Shown here: piece by piece, positions 34,019 to 46,045 of the stretch | Layout: each line of letters opens with the position of its first letter | Numbering within the stretch: position 1 is the stretch's first letter | Assembly (NCBI GenBank): GCA_036417435.1 | Contig: CM070904.1 | Location: 132,246,695 to 132,310,694, forward strand | Reading direction: 5' to 3' | Origin: Inia geoffrensis | Lineage: Eukaryota > Chordata > Mammalia > Artiodactyla > Iniidae | DNA: 64,000 nucleotides | Translations under genes and position numbers: made by a program | The notes under the pieces: generated by a model | Databases searched by the model: none | Told to the model about the DNA's origin: nothing | The model's input: the letters and a program-made list of their open reading frames with translations, nothing else

Positions 34019-37000
34019 TTAGATTCCATATATATGTGTTAACCTACGGTATTTGCTTTTCTCTTTCTGACTTACTTCACTCTGTATGACAGACTCTAGG
34101 TCCATCCCCTCACTACAAGTTCCTTTTTATGGCTGAGTAGTATTCCATTGTATATATGTGCCACATCTTCTTTATCCATTCATCTGTCGATGGACCCTTA
34201 GGTTACTTCCGTGTCCTGGCTATTGTAAACAGTGCTGCAATGAACATTGTGATACATGACTCTTTTGAATTATGGTTTTCTCAGGGTATATGCCCTGTAG
34301 TGAGTGGGATTGCTGGGTCGTATGGTAGTTCTATTTTTAGTTTTTTAAGGAACCTCCATACTGTTCTCCATAGTGGCTGTATCAATTTACATTCCCACCA
34401 ACAGTGCAAGAGGGTTCCATTTTCTCCACACCCTCTCCAGCATTTATTGTTTGTAGATTTTTTTTTGTGTGTGTGGTATGCAGGCCTCTCACTGTTGTGG
34501 CCTCTCCCACTGTGGAGCACAGGCTCCGGACGCGCAGGCTCAGCAGCCATGGCTCACAGGCCCAGCCGCTCCGCGGCATGTGGTATCTTCCCAGACCGGG
34601 GCACAAACCCGTGTTCCCTGCATCGGCAGGCAGACTCTCAACCACTGTGCCACCAGAGAAGCCCTGTTTGTAGATTTTCTGATGATGGCCATTCTGACTG
34701 GTGTGAGGTGATACCTCATTGTACTTTTGATTTGCATTTCTCTAATGATTAGTGATGTTGAGCATCCTTTCATGTGTTTGTTGGCAATCTGTATGTCTTC
34801 TTTGGAGAAATGTCTATTTAGGTCTTCTGCCCATTTTCTAAATCAACTGTTTGTTTTTATGATATTGAGCTGCATGAGCTGCTTGTATATTTTGGAGATT
34901 AATCCTTTGTCAGTTACTTCATTTGAAGATATTTTCTCCCATTCTGAGGGTTGTCTTTTCATCTTGTTTATGGTTTCCTTTGTTGGGCAAAAGCTTTTAA
35001 GTTTCATTAGATCCCATTTGTTTATTTTTGTTTTTATTTCCATTTCCCTAGGAGGTGGGTCAAAAAGGATCTTGCTGTGATATATGTCATAGAGTGTTCT
35101 GCCTATGTTTTCCTCTAAGAGTTTTATAGTGTCTGGCCTTACATTTAGGTCTTGAATCCATTTTGAGTTTATGTTTGTGTTTGGTGTTAGGGAGTGTTCT
35201 AATTTCATTCTTTTACATGTAGCCGTCCAGTTTTCCCAGCACCACTTATTGAGAGGGTGTCTTTTCTCCATTGTATATTCTTGCCTCCTTTATCAAAGAT
35301 AAGGTGAACATAGGTGCGTGGGTTTATCTCTGGGGTTTCTATCCTGTTCCATTGATCTGTATTTCTGTTTTTGTGCCAGTACCATATTGTCTTGATTACT
35401 GCAGCTTTGTGGTATAGTCTGAAGTCAGGGAGCCTGATTCCTCAAGCTCCATTTCTCTTTCTCAAGATTGCTTTGGCTATTAGGGGTCCTTTGTGTTTCC
35501 ATACAAATTGTGAAATTTTTTGTTCTAGTTCCATGAAAAATGCCATTGGTAATTTGATAGGGATTGCATTGAATCTGTAGATTGCTTTGGGTAGTATGGT
35601 CATTTTCACAATATTGATTCTTCCAATCCAAGACCATGGTAGATCTCTCCAACTGTCTGTGTCATTTTTTATTTCTTTCATCAGTGTCTTATAGTTTTCT
35701 GCATTCAGTTCTTTTGTCTCCTTAGGTAGGTTTTCCTAGGTGTTTTATTCTTTTGTTGCAATGGTAAATTGGAGTTTTTCCTTAATTTCTCTTTCAGATT
35801 TTTCATCATTAGTGTATAGGAATGCCAGAGATTTCTGTGCATTAATTTTGTATCCTGCTACTTTACCAAATTCATTGATTAGCTTTAGTAGTTTTCTAGT
35901 AGCATCTTTAGGATTCTCTATGTATAGTATCAATGTCACCTGCAAACAGTGACAATTTTACTTATTCTTTTCCGATTTGGATTCCTTTTATTTCTTTTTT
36001 GTCTCTGATTGCTGTGGCTAAAACTTCCAAAACTTTGTTGAATAACAGTGGTGGGCAACCTTGTCTTAGTCCTGATCTTAGAGGAATTGGTTTCAGTTTT
36101 TCACCATTGAGAACGATGTTGGCTGTGGGTTTGTTATATATGGCCTTTATTATGTTGAGGTAAGTTCCCTCTCTGCCTACATTCTGGAGGGTTTTTAGCA
36201 TAAGTGGGTGTTGAATTTTGTCAAAAGCTTTTTCTGCATCTATTGAGATGATCATGTGGTTTTTATCCTTCAATTTGTTAATACAGTGTATCACATTGAT
36301 TGATTTGCGTGTTTTGAAGAATCTTTGCATTCCTGGGATAAACCCCACTTGTTCATGGTGTATGATCCCTTTAATGTGCTGTTGGATTCTGTTTGCTAGT
36401 ATTTTATTGAGGATTTTTGCATCTATGTTCATCAGTGATATCGGCCTGTAGTTTTCATTTTTTGTGACCACTTTGTCTGCTTTTGGTATCAGGGTGATGG
36501 TGGCCTCGTAGAGTGAGTTTGGAAGTGTTCCTCCCTCTGCTATATTTTGGAAGAGTTTGAGAAGGATAGGTGTTAGCTCTTTTCTACATGTTTGATGGAA
36601 TTCACCCGTGAAGCCGTCTGGTCCTGGGCTTTTGTTTGTTGGACGATTTTTAATCACAGTTTCAATTTCATTGCTTGTGATTGGTCTGTTTACCTTTTCT
36701 CTTTCTTTCTGGTTCAGTCTCAGAAGGTTGTGCTTTTCTAAGAATGTGTCCATTTCTTCCAGGTTGTCCATTTTATTGGCATAGAGTTGTTTGTAGTAAT
36801 GTCTCATGATCCTTTGTATTTCTGCAGTGTCAGTTGTTACTTCTCCTTTTTCATTTCTAATTCTGTTGATTTGAGTCTTCTCCCTTTTTTTCTTGATGAG
36901 TCTGGCTCATGGTTTATCAATTTTGTTTATCTTCTCAAAGAACCAGCTTTTAGTTTTATTGATCTTTGCTACCGTTTCCTTCATTTCTTTTTCATTTATT

Positions 37001-38035
37001 TCTGATCTGATCTTTATGATTTCTTTCCTTCTGCTAACTTTGGGGTCTTTTTGTTCTTCTATCTCTAATTGCTTTAGGTGTAAGGTTAGGTTGTTTATTT
37101 GAGATGTTTCTTGTTTCTTGAGGTAGGATTGTATTGCTATAAACTTCCCTCTTAGAACTGCTTTTGCTGCATCCCATAAGTTTTGGGTAGTCATGTTTTC
37201 ATTGTCATTTCTTTCTAGGTAATTTTTTGATTTCCACTTTGATTTCTTCAGTGATCTCTTGGTTATTAAGTAGTGTATTGTTTAGCCTCCATGTGTTTGT
37301 ATTTTTTACCGATTTTTTTCCTGTAATTGATATCTAGTCTCATAGTGTTGTGGTCAGAAAAGATACTTGATATGATTTTAGTTTTCTTAAATTTACTGAG
37401 GCTTCATTTGTGACCCAAGATATGATCTATCTTGGAGAATGTTCCATGAGCACTTGAGAAGAAAGTGTATTCTATTGTTTTGGGATGGAATGTCCTATAA
37501 ATATTAATTAATTCCACCTTATTTAATGTGTCATTTAAAGCTTGTGTTTCCTTATTATTTTCATTTTGGATGACCTGTCCATTGGTGATAGTGGGGTGTT
37601 AAAGTCCCCTATTATTTTTGTGTTACTGTCGATTTCCCCTTTTATGGCTGTTAGTATTTGCCTTATGTAGTGAGGTACTCCTATGTTGGGTGCATAAATA
37701 TTTATAATTGTTATATCTTCTTCTTGAATTGATCCCTTGATCATTATGTAGTGGCCTTCTTTGTCTCTTGTAATAGTCTCTGTTTTAGAGTCTATTTTGT
37801 CCGATACGAGAATTGCTACTCCAGCTTTCTTTTGATTTCCATTTGCATGGAATATATTTTTCCATGCCTTCACTTTCAGTCTGTATGTGTCCCTAGGACT
37901 GAAGTGGGTCTCTTGTAGACAGTATATATATGGGTCTTGTTTTTGTATCCACTCAGCCAGTCTGTGTCTTTTGATTGGAGCATTTAATCCATTTACATTT
38001 GGGGTAATTATCAAAATGTATGTTCCTATTACCAT
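34019..38035 (-). pseudogene. L1-B ORF2 (endonuclease-reverse transcriptase), broken
   Basis: The start is the ATG at 38035 (MVIGTYILIITPNVNGLN). The endonuclease is open to 37535, with QETHF, IYAPN and GDFNTPL motifs and no insert between IYAPN and GDFN. The best-preserved reverse transcriptase part, 35962-36807 (281 codons), has [12 protein letters not shown], a [13 protein letters not shown] catalytic motif and a GLRQGCP motif. The next catalytic motif, at ~35930, reads F-A-G-D instead of FADD and is followed by a one-base insertion. C-terminal pieces lie at 34843-35271 and 34281-34550. A CHR-2 SINE (34462-34664) interrupts the C-terminal domain. The stop is the TAA at 34019-34021. Confidence 0.92.
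34462..34664 (-). mobile_element. CHR-2-like SINE inside L1-B, antisense
   Basis: A ~203-bp CHR-2 form with a TG-interrupted poly-T tail (34462-34480) and head GGGCTTCTCTGGTGGC. A perfect 14-bp target-site duplication TGTTTGTAGATTTT lies at 34448-34461 and 34665-34678. It postdates L1-B. Confidence 0.95.
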
Positions 38036-38093
38036 TTTCTCAATTGTTTTGGGTTTGTTATCGTAGGTCTTTTCCTTCTCTTGTGTTTCCTGC

Positions 38094-38983
38094 CTAGAGA
38101 AGTTCCTTTAGCATTTGTTGTAAAGCTGGTTTAGTGGCGCTGAATTCTCTTAGCTTTTGCTTGTCTGTAAAGGTTTTAATCTCTCTGTTGAATCTGAATG
38201 AGATCCTTGCTGGGTAGAGTAATCTTGGCTGTAGATTTTTCCCTTTCATCACTTTAAATATGTCCTGCCTCTCCCTTTTGGCTTGCAGAGTTCCTGCTGA
38301 AAGATCAGCTATTAGCCTTATAGGGATTCCCTTGTATGTTATTTGTTGCTTTTCCCTTGCTGCTTTTAATGTTTTTTTTTGTATTTATTTTTTGATAGTT
38401 CGATTAATATGTGTCTTGAAACGTTTCTCCTTGGATTTATCCTGTATGGGACTCTCTGTGCTTCCTGGACTTGATTGACTATTTCCTTTCCCATATTAAG
38501 GAAGTTTTCAACTATAATCTCTTCTAATATTTTCTCGGGTCCTTTCTCTGTCTCTTCGCCTTCTGGGACCCCTATAATGCAAATGTTGTTGTGTTTAATG
38601 TTGTCCCAGAGGTCTCCTCGGCTGTCTCCATTTCTTTTCATTCTTTTTTCTTTATTCTGTTCCATGGGAGTGAATTCCACCATTCTGTCTTCCAGACCAC
38701 TTGTGCGTTCTTCTGCCTCAGTTATTCTGCTATTGATTCTTTCTAGTGTATTTTTCATTTCAGTTATTGTATTGTTCATCTCTCTTTGTTTGTTCTTTAA
38801 TTCTTCTAGGCCTTTGTTAAACGTTTCTTGTATTTTTCCCATTTTATTTCCAAGATTTTGGATCATCTTTACTATCATTACTCTGAATTCTTTTCCAGGT
38901 AGCCTGCCTATTTCCTCTTCATTTGTTAGGTCTGATGGGTTTTTACTTTGCTCCCTTATCTGCTGTGTACTTCTCTGTCTTCT
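38094..38983 (-). pseudogene. L1-B ORF1, frameshifted near its C-terminal third
   Basis: From the MRRQR start at ~38983 the frame is open through the N-terminal part, a coiled coil (LEELKNKQREMNNTITEMKN) and the first half of the RRM-like domain (NICIIGVPEGEE, RINPRRNVSRHILIELS). It is lost at ~38370, in the T-rich run 38370-38400. The rest of the RRM and C-terminal domain is recognisable in another frame to the TAG at 38094-38096. The same open frame also extends upstream to an ATG at 39292, giving 308 codons in all, 103 of them in what I call 5' UTR. Confidence 0.9.
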
Positions 38984-40877
38984 CATTTTGCTTAACTTAC
39001 TGTGATTGGGGTCTCCTTTTTGCAGCTGCAGGTTCATAGTTCCCATTGTTTTTGGTGTCTGCCCCCAGTGGGTAAGGTTGGTTCGGTGGGTTGTGTAGTC
39101 TTCCTGGTGGAGGGGACTGGTGCCTGTGTCCTTGTGGATGAGGCTGGATCTTATCTTTCTGGTGGGCAGGAGCACATCTACTGGTGTGTTTTGGGGTGTC
39201 TGTGAACTTATTATGATTTTAGGCAGCCTCTCTGCTAATGGGTGGTGTTGTGTTCCTGTCTTGCTAGTTGTTTGGCATGGGCTGTCCAGCACTGGAGCTT
39301 GCTGGCTGTTGGGTGGAGCTGGGTCTTAGTGTTGAGATGGAGATCTCTGGAAGAGTTCTCACCAATTGATATTACGTGGGGCTGGGAGGTTTCTGGTGGT
39401 CCAATGTCCTGAACTCGGCTCTCCCACCTCAGAGGCTCAGGCCTGACACCTGGCTGGAGCACCAAGACCCTGTGAGCCACATGGCTCAGAAGAAAAGGGA
39501 GGAAAAAAAAGAAAGTTATGAAAATAACAAATTAAAAAATTATTAAAATTAGAAAATTTTAAAAGTAATAAAAAAAGAAAGCAACCAAACCAATAAACAA
39601 ATCCACCAACGATAACAAGCGCTAAAAACTATACTAAGATAAACATAAAAATCAGAAACTAGTCAGTCACAGCAAACCCCAAGTCTACATTTGCTCCCAA
39701 AGTCCACCACCTCAATTTTGGGGTCATTCGTTGTCTATTCAGGTATTCCACAGATGAAGGGTACATCAAGTTGATTGTGGCGATTTAGTCCACAGCTCCT
39801 GAGGCTGCATGGAGAAATTTCCCTTCCTCTTCTTTGCTTGCACAGCTCCTGGGGTTCAGCTTTGGATTTGGCCCCACCTCTGCGTGTAGGTTGCCGGAGG
39901 GCGTCTGTTCTTCCCTCAGACAGGACAGGGTTAAAGGAGCCGCTGATTCGGGGGCTCTGGCTCACTCAGGCTGGGGGCGGGGGGAGTGAGGGTCACGGAG
40001 TGTAGGGCAAGCCTGCGGTGGCAGAGGCCAGCATGACGTTGCACCAGCCTGAGGCGTGCCATGTGTTCTCCCGGGGGAGTTGTCCCTGGATCCCGGGACC
40101 CTGGCAGTGGCGGGCTGCACAGACTCCCCGGAAGTGGGGCGTGGAGAGTGGCCTGTGCTCACACACAGGCTTCCTGGTGGCGGCAGCAGCAGCCTTAGCA
40201 TCTCATGCCCGTCTCTGGAGCTCCTTTAAGCAGTGTTCTTAATCCCCTCTCCTCACGCACCAAGAAACAAAGAGGGAAGAAAAAGTCTCTTGCCCCTTCG
40301 GCAGGTCCAGACTTTTCCCCAGACTCCCCCCTGGCCAGCCGTGGTGCACTAGCCCCCTGCAGGCTGTGTTCATGCCATCAACCCCAGTCCTCTCCCTGAG
40401 CTCCCGCGAAGCCCGAGCCTCAGCTCCCAGCCCCGCCTGCCCCGGCGGGAGAGCAGACAAGCCTCTCGGGCTGGTGAGTGCCTGTTGGCCCTGATCCTCT
40501 GTGCGGGAATCTCTCCGCTTTGCCCTCCGCACCCCTGTTGCTGTGCTCTCCTCCGCGGCTCCGAAGCTTCCCCCCTCCGCCACCCGCAGTCTCCGCCTGC
40601 GAAGGGGCTCCTAGTGTGTGGAAACCTTTCCTCCTTTACGGCTCCCTCCCACTAGTGCAGGTCCCGTCCCTATCCTTTTGTCTCTGTTTATTCTTTTTTC
40701 TTTTGCCCTACGCAGGTACGTGGGGGGTTTCTTGCCTTTTGGGAGGTCTGGGGTCTTCTGCCGGCGTTCAGTAGGTGTTCTGTAGGAGTTGTTCCACGTG
40801 TAGATATATTTCTGGTGTATCTGTGGGGAGGAAGGTGATCTCCGCATCTTACTCCTCTGCCATCTTGAAGGTCCTTC
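38984..40877 (-). promoter_or_regulatory. L1-B 5' UTR (internal promoter region)
   Basis: About 1.9 kb, GC-rich in its 5' two thirds (39780-40640), beginning with GGACCTTCAAGATGGCAGAG on the minus strand. The AAGATGGC at nt 10-17 fits the YY1-type site that sets the start of L1 transcription. The first 143 nt (40735-40877) are the counterpart of the insert in L1-A ORF2. The A-rich 39490-39660 stretch lies near the ORF1 side. Current activity cannot be judged. Confidence 0.8.
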
Positions 40878-40892
40878 CCCAGGGGAACTTTT

Positions 40893-41225
40893 AAATAAGA
40901 TTCTCAGGAAAAGCACACAAACACTGAACCATGACTTGAGGGAGCCACGTGGATGTCTGAGAGAAGATTATTCCAGAAGGATGGTAAGCTCGAGGGTTCT
41001 GAGCTGGGAGGAGACGGGTGTGTCTGAGCACCGGCGAGGGGGCCGGTGTGGCTGCAGGAAGGGGACCAGGCACAGAGCGGCCGTGGATGCAGGCAGAGGG
41101 ACCGTGGGCGCCAGGCAACGGTTACTCTCAGATAACATGGTTTTGAAGAGACAAGTGATGTGATCTGACTTAGTTTTGAAAGGATCCTTCTGGGTGCTGT
41201 GTTGAGAAAGACTCAAGGAGGCCTA
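40893..41225 (-). mobile_element. L2 relic, antisense (right part)
   Basis: Continues the L2 interrupted at 33613. GAGGGAGCCACGTGGATGTCTGAGAGAAGATTATTCCAG, GGCACAGAGCGGCC, GTGATGTGATCTGACTTAGTTTTGAAAGGATCCTTCTGGGTGCTGTGTTGAGAA follow the expected reverse-complement L2 order. Joining both halves across L1-B gives a continuous L2. Confidence 0.6.
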
Positions 41226-41235
41226 GACTGGATGG

Positions 41236-41483
41236 TGTGTGTGTGTGTGTGTGTGTGCACGTGCGCACGCCTATGTGTACTGTGTGTGCCTGTGTATGTC
41301 TGTGTGTGCCTGTGTGTGAGCCTATGTGTGTGTGAGCCTATGAATATCTGTGTGTCTCTGTGTGCCTGTGTGTGTGTGCCTGCATGTGTCTCTGTGTCTG
41401 TGTGTTTCTGTATGTGTGCCTGTGTGTCTGTGCCTTTGTGTGAATGTGTGTGCATGTGAGTGTTCCTGTGTGTTTGCCTTTGC

Positions 41484-41519
<36 letters not shown>
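41236..41519. repeat. Long (TG)n compound microsatellite
   Basis: About 284 bp: pure TG at both ends (41236-41255 and 41487-41520), with a middle of TGTG units broken by CC, TC and AT steps (TGTGCCTGTGTGTC-like higher-order pattern). It directly follows the L2 fragment. Cys/Val-rich frames across it are artefacts. Confidence 0.95.
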
Positions 41520-41521
<2 letters not shown>

Positions 41522-43430
41522 CACTTGAACTGTAAGACATTTTATATCTCAAGAGTTCCCAGTTACCTATATAGTTGACAGGGAGCTGTACTGACACTTC
41601 TTGAAATATAATAGAATTTTCAGTTCTTTTTCTGAGATTAAGACAAGGTGGTAGGGGAGAGAGTAGTTGGCAGAAGTTCAGAGTGACCCTATCTCAGGAT
41701 CTAAACCACCCTTGACTATGGGATGTGGTTCAGAGAACGTGTTAGAATCTGTGCTCAGGGGGGTCCCTCGACATTACAGCTTTTCCTGGTGCTTCCACGA
41801 TGGGCAGAGGCTGTGTGGGGAGAGGCACTGGGTGTTCTCAGGTCCTGCATGGAGTGGGCACTCCTATGCTGTTTTTCAGAGCTGTGCCCTTATTGTCAAG
41901 GGGAGTAGGATAAGAAGAAATCTGACTGCCCATCATGTGATTCTGGCAGTGTGTTAATTGCATGCTCTTTCCCAGTCTACAGCAAACTGTATCTCTTATC
42001 ATTCCATGGCATTATTCTTTTTCACTCCTCTCTCCCTTCACCCCCAAACCCTGAAACCTATGAGCATATTCATGATATTCTTCCTGTGAATTTTAGCTGG
42101 AAGTTAAACCTGCTTTAGAATGACTTCAGTACACCTCTCGATTGATTAAAATCAATCCTTTCATTCTATCCTCTGCCCTTCTTTGAGGGTCACCACTGGC
42201 AAAGCAAGGAGCAGGTGCCCTGATGCCATGTGAAGGCAGTGGCCCCCGTCTGCTGAGCCCGTCACTCTCAGAGCCCGGGCCGTGCATCTCTTCATTTCAC
42301 AGGCTGCTCTGGGCAGTCTTGCTGATGCCAACCAGTGACAGACTCTCTCCAACGAGGCAGGCAGTTGAGGTCATTAAGGCAACAAGTCATGGATAATCCA
42401 CCTATGATTCTGAGCAAGACCTCTTTAAGTTTGATTTCTGGGGCCAGACAGTCTTGAACCTCTGCGGGGCCATATTAGGGGGACAGCTTTCCCTTTGGCT
42501 GCCCATCTGGGGTGGATGGATGGGACCCTTGGCACACCCTTGTCTGCCCACCTCGTCTGAGAGTCAAGTTGCGGTCCAGGTCTGGGTGCCCAGGTCTTGC
42601 TGCTGGAGAGTAGTGCTGAAGAGGACAGCTCCCTGTGTGCCCCTTTGCAGAATGGCAGCCCCCCAGCCGGCTGCAGAAGGTGGTGCCTCCCTCCCTGCCA
42701 AGGAAGGTGCAGAGTCAGCAGCCAACCCCAAGGAGAGGAAGCTGGGCTCAGCGTCATCTCCGCCCTCTGTGAGCTGAGATGTCACGTTCCGACATTTCCG
42801 TATGAAAATCCACACCATCTCTCTGCTCCTCCACTGCCTGTGTTGCCTTAGTCAGTGACATTCTTATCTCAGGCTCCGACCCCAGATCACACACAGATGA
42901 GCGTGTGAAAAATGATTGCAAGTTTCAGAAGAATGCCATCTGGAAGATGAAAGGGGAGATGTGGGTCCATAAATGTCAGCCAACATCATGTAAATAGATG
43001 CTGCAATGCAGAAATTTAACCCTTCACACTAACGATGGAGACAATTTAAATGTTATTTCAAAACAAGATCCCACGGAGGGGTGTACTAATAAATGGTATT
43101 AAATGAACATTTAAATCAATGTATTTTATAAATTATTAGAAGACAATTGTAAGTCATTAATTTAGAGGGCTATGAAAAATAACTGGTATTTATCTTTGCT
43201 TTTTTATGGACTTTATAAATTTGGATTTGAAAGGTCTTTACAATTCAAACACAGATTAACAGTATATATTTCAGCGTAGATGGTCTTGTGGCTTTCTTCT
43301 CTGAATTTTCATCAGTTTTAATGCTGCCAAAATGAGTTACATTCATCTACCAAAAACGTATTACAGTAGGCATTGGAAATTTTGAGCTGTGTTAAGAGAT
43401 GAAAATTCTACTTATAGGAGAAGTTGTCTG
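41520..43430. other. Single-copy sequence, no gene seen
   Basis: No repeat recognised. Open frames of up to 110 codons around 42425-42850 exist on both strands without a known domain. From ~42900 the sequence becomes AT-rich. Confidence 0.4.
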
Positions 43431-43441
43431 ATGATTATTCT

Positions 43442-43647
43442 TTTTTTTTTTTTGCGGTACGCGGGTCTCTCACCGTTGCGGCCTCTCCTTTCGCGGATCA
43501 CAGGCTTCGGACGCGCAGGCTCAGCGGCCATGGCTCACGGGCCCAGCCGCTCCGCGGCACGTGGGATCTTCCCGGACCGGGGCACGAACCCACGTCCCCT
43601 GCATCGGCAGGTGGACTCTCAACCACTGCACCACCAGGGAAGCCCCA
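43442..43647 (-). mobile_element. CHR-2-like SINE, antisense
   Basis: A well-preserved ~206-bp CHR-2 form with poly-T (tail) at 43442-43453 and head GGGGCTTCCCTGGTGGTGCA at the right. Target-site duplication ATGATTATTCT at 43431-43441 and 43648-43658. Confidence 0.95.
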
Positions 43648-43658
43648 ATGATTATTCT

Positions 43659-45920
43659 CATGAACACTATATGGAGCCACACAAAGTTATAATTCATTCA
43701 TTAAATGATTAAAAAAAGGGAGAGAAAAGAAAAATAAGAGAGCAAAGGTTGGGAGGTTTTAGAGATCTCTTAAGAGAGATGAGATAACTTGCTTTAGGAA
43801 AAGCAACAATGTACACAAATTAACTGGCTATTTAGATTTGTTAGTAGAGAACAGTAACCAGAAAAGCACTGTGGAATGTTTGAATATGCTGACAGTCTGT
43901 GACTAGGATCTCAGCTGCCCATACCAATTGGTTTTGTAAATAAATGGTTTTCAGAAGAACAAAAAAAGTGAGGATGTCTCTTTCCAGCTAGACATTAGTT
44001 AAATGATTGTTTGTGGTCGTTTGCATGGAGATTAAAGTAATGCATTAAATTCTTTGGGCTAGTGCTTTTCAGAGCAGTGCTCAGTTGACTTGTTAAATTA
44101 TCACTGAAAACATTTCAGTGAAGCCATTTTAAAAAGATTTTTACAATAACATTTATTTCTTAAAAGTTAACCGAAAAACACAAGAAGCAAACGACAAAGT
44201 CATCCGTAATCACGAGCAGTTTACAGTTTGACGGATCCTTCTAGTTTTCGTTTCTGTTTCTACACAACTAAGCGTCCATTTTTGTGTCATTAAGATCGTA
44301 CATTTATGTATCTTTGCTCTGTTTAGTCAAGTTCCCATTTGTTTTTCCTCCAAATCCTTTCATCCTGTAGATCTGACAACCCCACCTGTCTGTCCTGGAT
44401 AAGATGGGATTAAAGAAACTGTGAAGCAACAAGATGCTGTGTGGGAGCAGAGCCGTCAGATGCTCCCTGCTCTCGGGAGCGCCCTGACCCAGGGCGGGGC
44501 CGAGGCTCTGGGCAGCTGCAAAAGCATCCAGATGTGGAGGAGACCCAACTGGCTTCTTCATTTTTCAGCTTCCTTTCCCCTCTCGCTCTCTGGATGGGCC
44601 TCATTTCCATAAGCTCACAGTGCAGCACCTTCTCTTTGCAGTTGTATGTTTCTTTCATATCTGAAACAATGTCACTGGTGTTTTTTTTTAACGTGAACTT
44701 CCTCCTAGCACTCCCGAGAGAGAGATAATAAGACTTTTATTGGATGGCATAACTCAAGTTCTCATCATACCCGCAGTCAGGTGCCTTTAGGAGAACTTTT
44801 CTTGGTCCCTCGCTCTCCCCTGTCCTCACTGCCCTCGCCACCCCCCCAGCCTCGCTTTCCCTGTCCATCACCACTGTCACCTACAAATTGGCAACTGCCA
44901 TCTGCCTCGACAAGGATTAAATCATGAGCCGCTGCAGCTGCTGACTTTCAACACCCCCATGAAAGGAGTTCAGGGTGGAGATCAGGAATGAGGTCCTCTG
45001 CGCTCTGGGAAAAACTTACAGGACAGGTCTTCAGATGGTTAGATATTTTCAGGAGAAGATTTTATGAGTCCAACTCTTGCATCTCCTCGTATCTAGAAAA
45101 GCACTGAAATCCTTCACGGTGACGTCTGCTCCTTGTGACGAGCAGCAAGTCTCTGCCAAAATGTGTGCTTCACTGCATATCCCCCTTCACTAAAATCACC
45201 TATATACTGACTCCCCCCCCCCCCCCACCGCCGGAGCAGCTCTGAGGAGCTCTCTGAAATGCTGTCTCCTGGGCTAATTCTGCTCCAAATAAAACTCCTG
45301 CCACTGTCCTCACTTTCCAGGCCAACTGTCCTCACCCCCTCACCTGGCCTGGCTGCAGAAGCATGTACCCAAGACAAAGGCATGACATGCTGACCTGTCC
45401 CTCTACATGGGTCCCCACCAATGCTAGGTGGGCCCCGGGGCTCTAGTCGCTCCCCTGCTCCCTGAACTCACCTGTTCCTCCTCTGCTTTCTCAGATGTCA
45501 CCACCCCTCCCACCCCCAGCCCTCTCCACAGCAGGAGTCCAGACAGCCCAGAAGCTCCACGGGTCCGGAGAAGACCCCTGAAGGCCTCCACACGTGATTG
45601 GCAGGAGTGAGGAGGGGTCCAGAGCCTTGTGAGACCCCGGCCAGGCCCACCCCCTCGTCTCTTCCTCCATCTTCTCCCACCTCCTACCTCTGCCACAGCT
45701 TTGACCACCTCCATCTACCAGGCCACCAGGATTAGCCCCAGGATGCTCTGCTGGCCTGCTTCCTCAGCCACGTGAGGAGCCCAGGAGCCCAGACCACCTA
45801 CAGCCCTGACTCTGCTCCCCAGTCCTCGAGGAGAGAGGCATGGGCCCAGGTACTCCCTGTCACTGTGCCCAGCTTCATGTGCCTTCATAGCACCAAAGAC
45901 TTGCAATCGTTTGTCGGTCT
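43659..45920. other. Single-copy sequence, no gene seen
   Basis: AT-rich to ~44400, then GC-rich. A C-rich run of about 14 C lies at ~45213-45226. No repeat family or exon recognised. Confidence 0.4.
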
Positions 45921-46045
45921 ACACCCCTAGAATGTACACTCAACGAGGGCATTTTATTCATTGCTGTTTCCCCAGTTCTTAGACCAGTCCTGGGCACGAG
46001 TAGGTAGTCACGGCATTTATGTGATGGACGGAGGAATGAATGTTC
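45921..46045 (+). mobile_element. L2 3'-end fragment, sense
   Basis: CCCCTAGAATGTACACTCAACGAGGGCATTTTATTCATTGCTGTTTCCCCAGTTCTTAGACCAGTCCTGGGCACGAGTAGG fits the L2 terminal pattern (AGAATGTAAGCTCC... GCTGTATCCCCAG... CCTGGCACATAGTAGG). Confidence 0.6.

Larger units (their letters stand above)
33629..40877 (-). mobile_element. Full-length-type LINE-1 ('L1-B'), antisense
   Basis: A perfect 15-bp target-site duplication CCCAGGGGAACTTTT (33614-33628 and 40878-40892) delimits a ~7.25-kb insertion in an antisense L2. On the minus strand it comprises a ~1.9-kb 5' UTR (40877-38984), ORF1 (38983-38094), ORF2 (38035-34019), a 3' UTR and a short tail. Removal of the nested SINE (34462-34664) leaves ~7.0 kb, a complete L1. 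Both ORFs are broken by frameshifts, and the catalytic FADD is altered, so it is immobile. An extra 28-nt tail lies beyond the usual L1 3' end (33633-33660). Confidence 0.95.
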
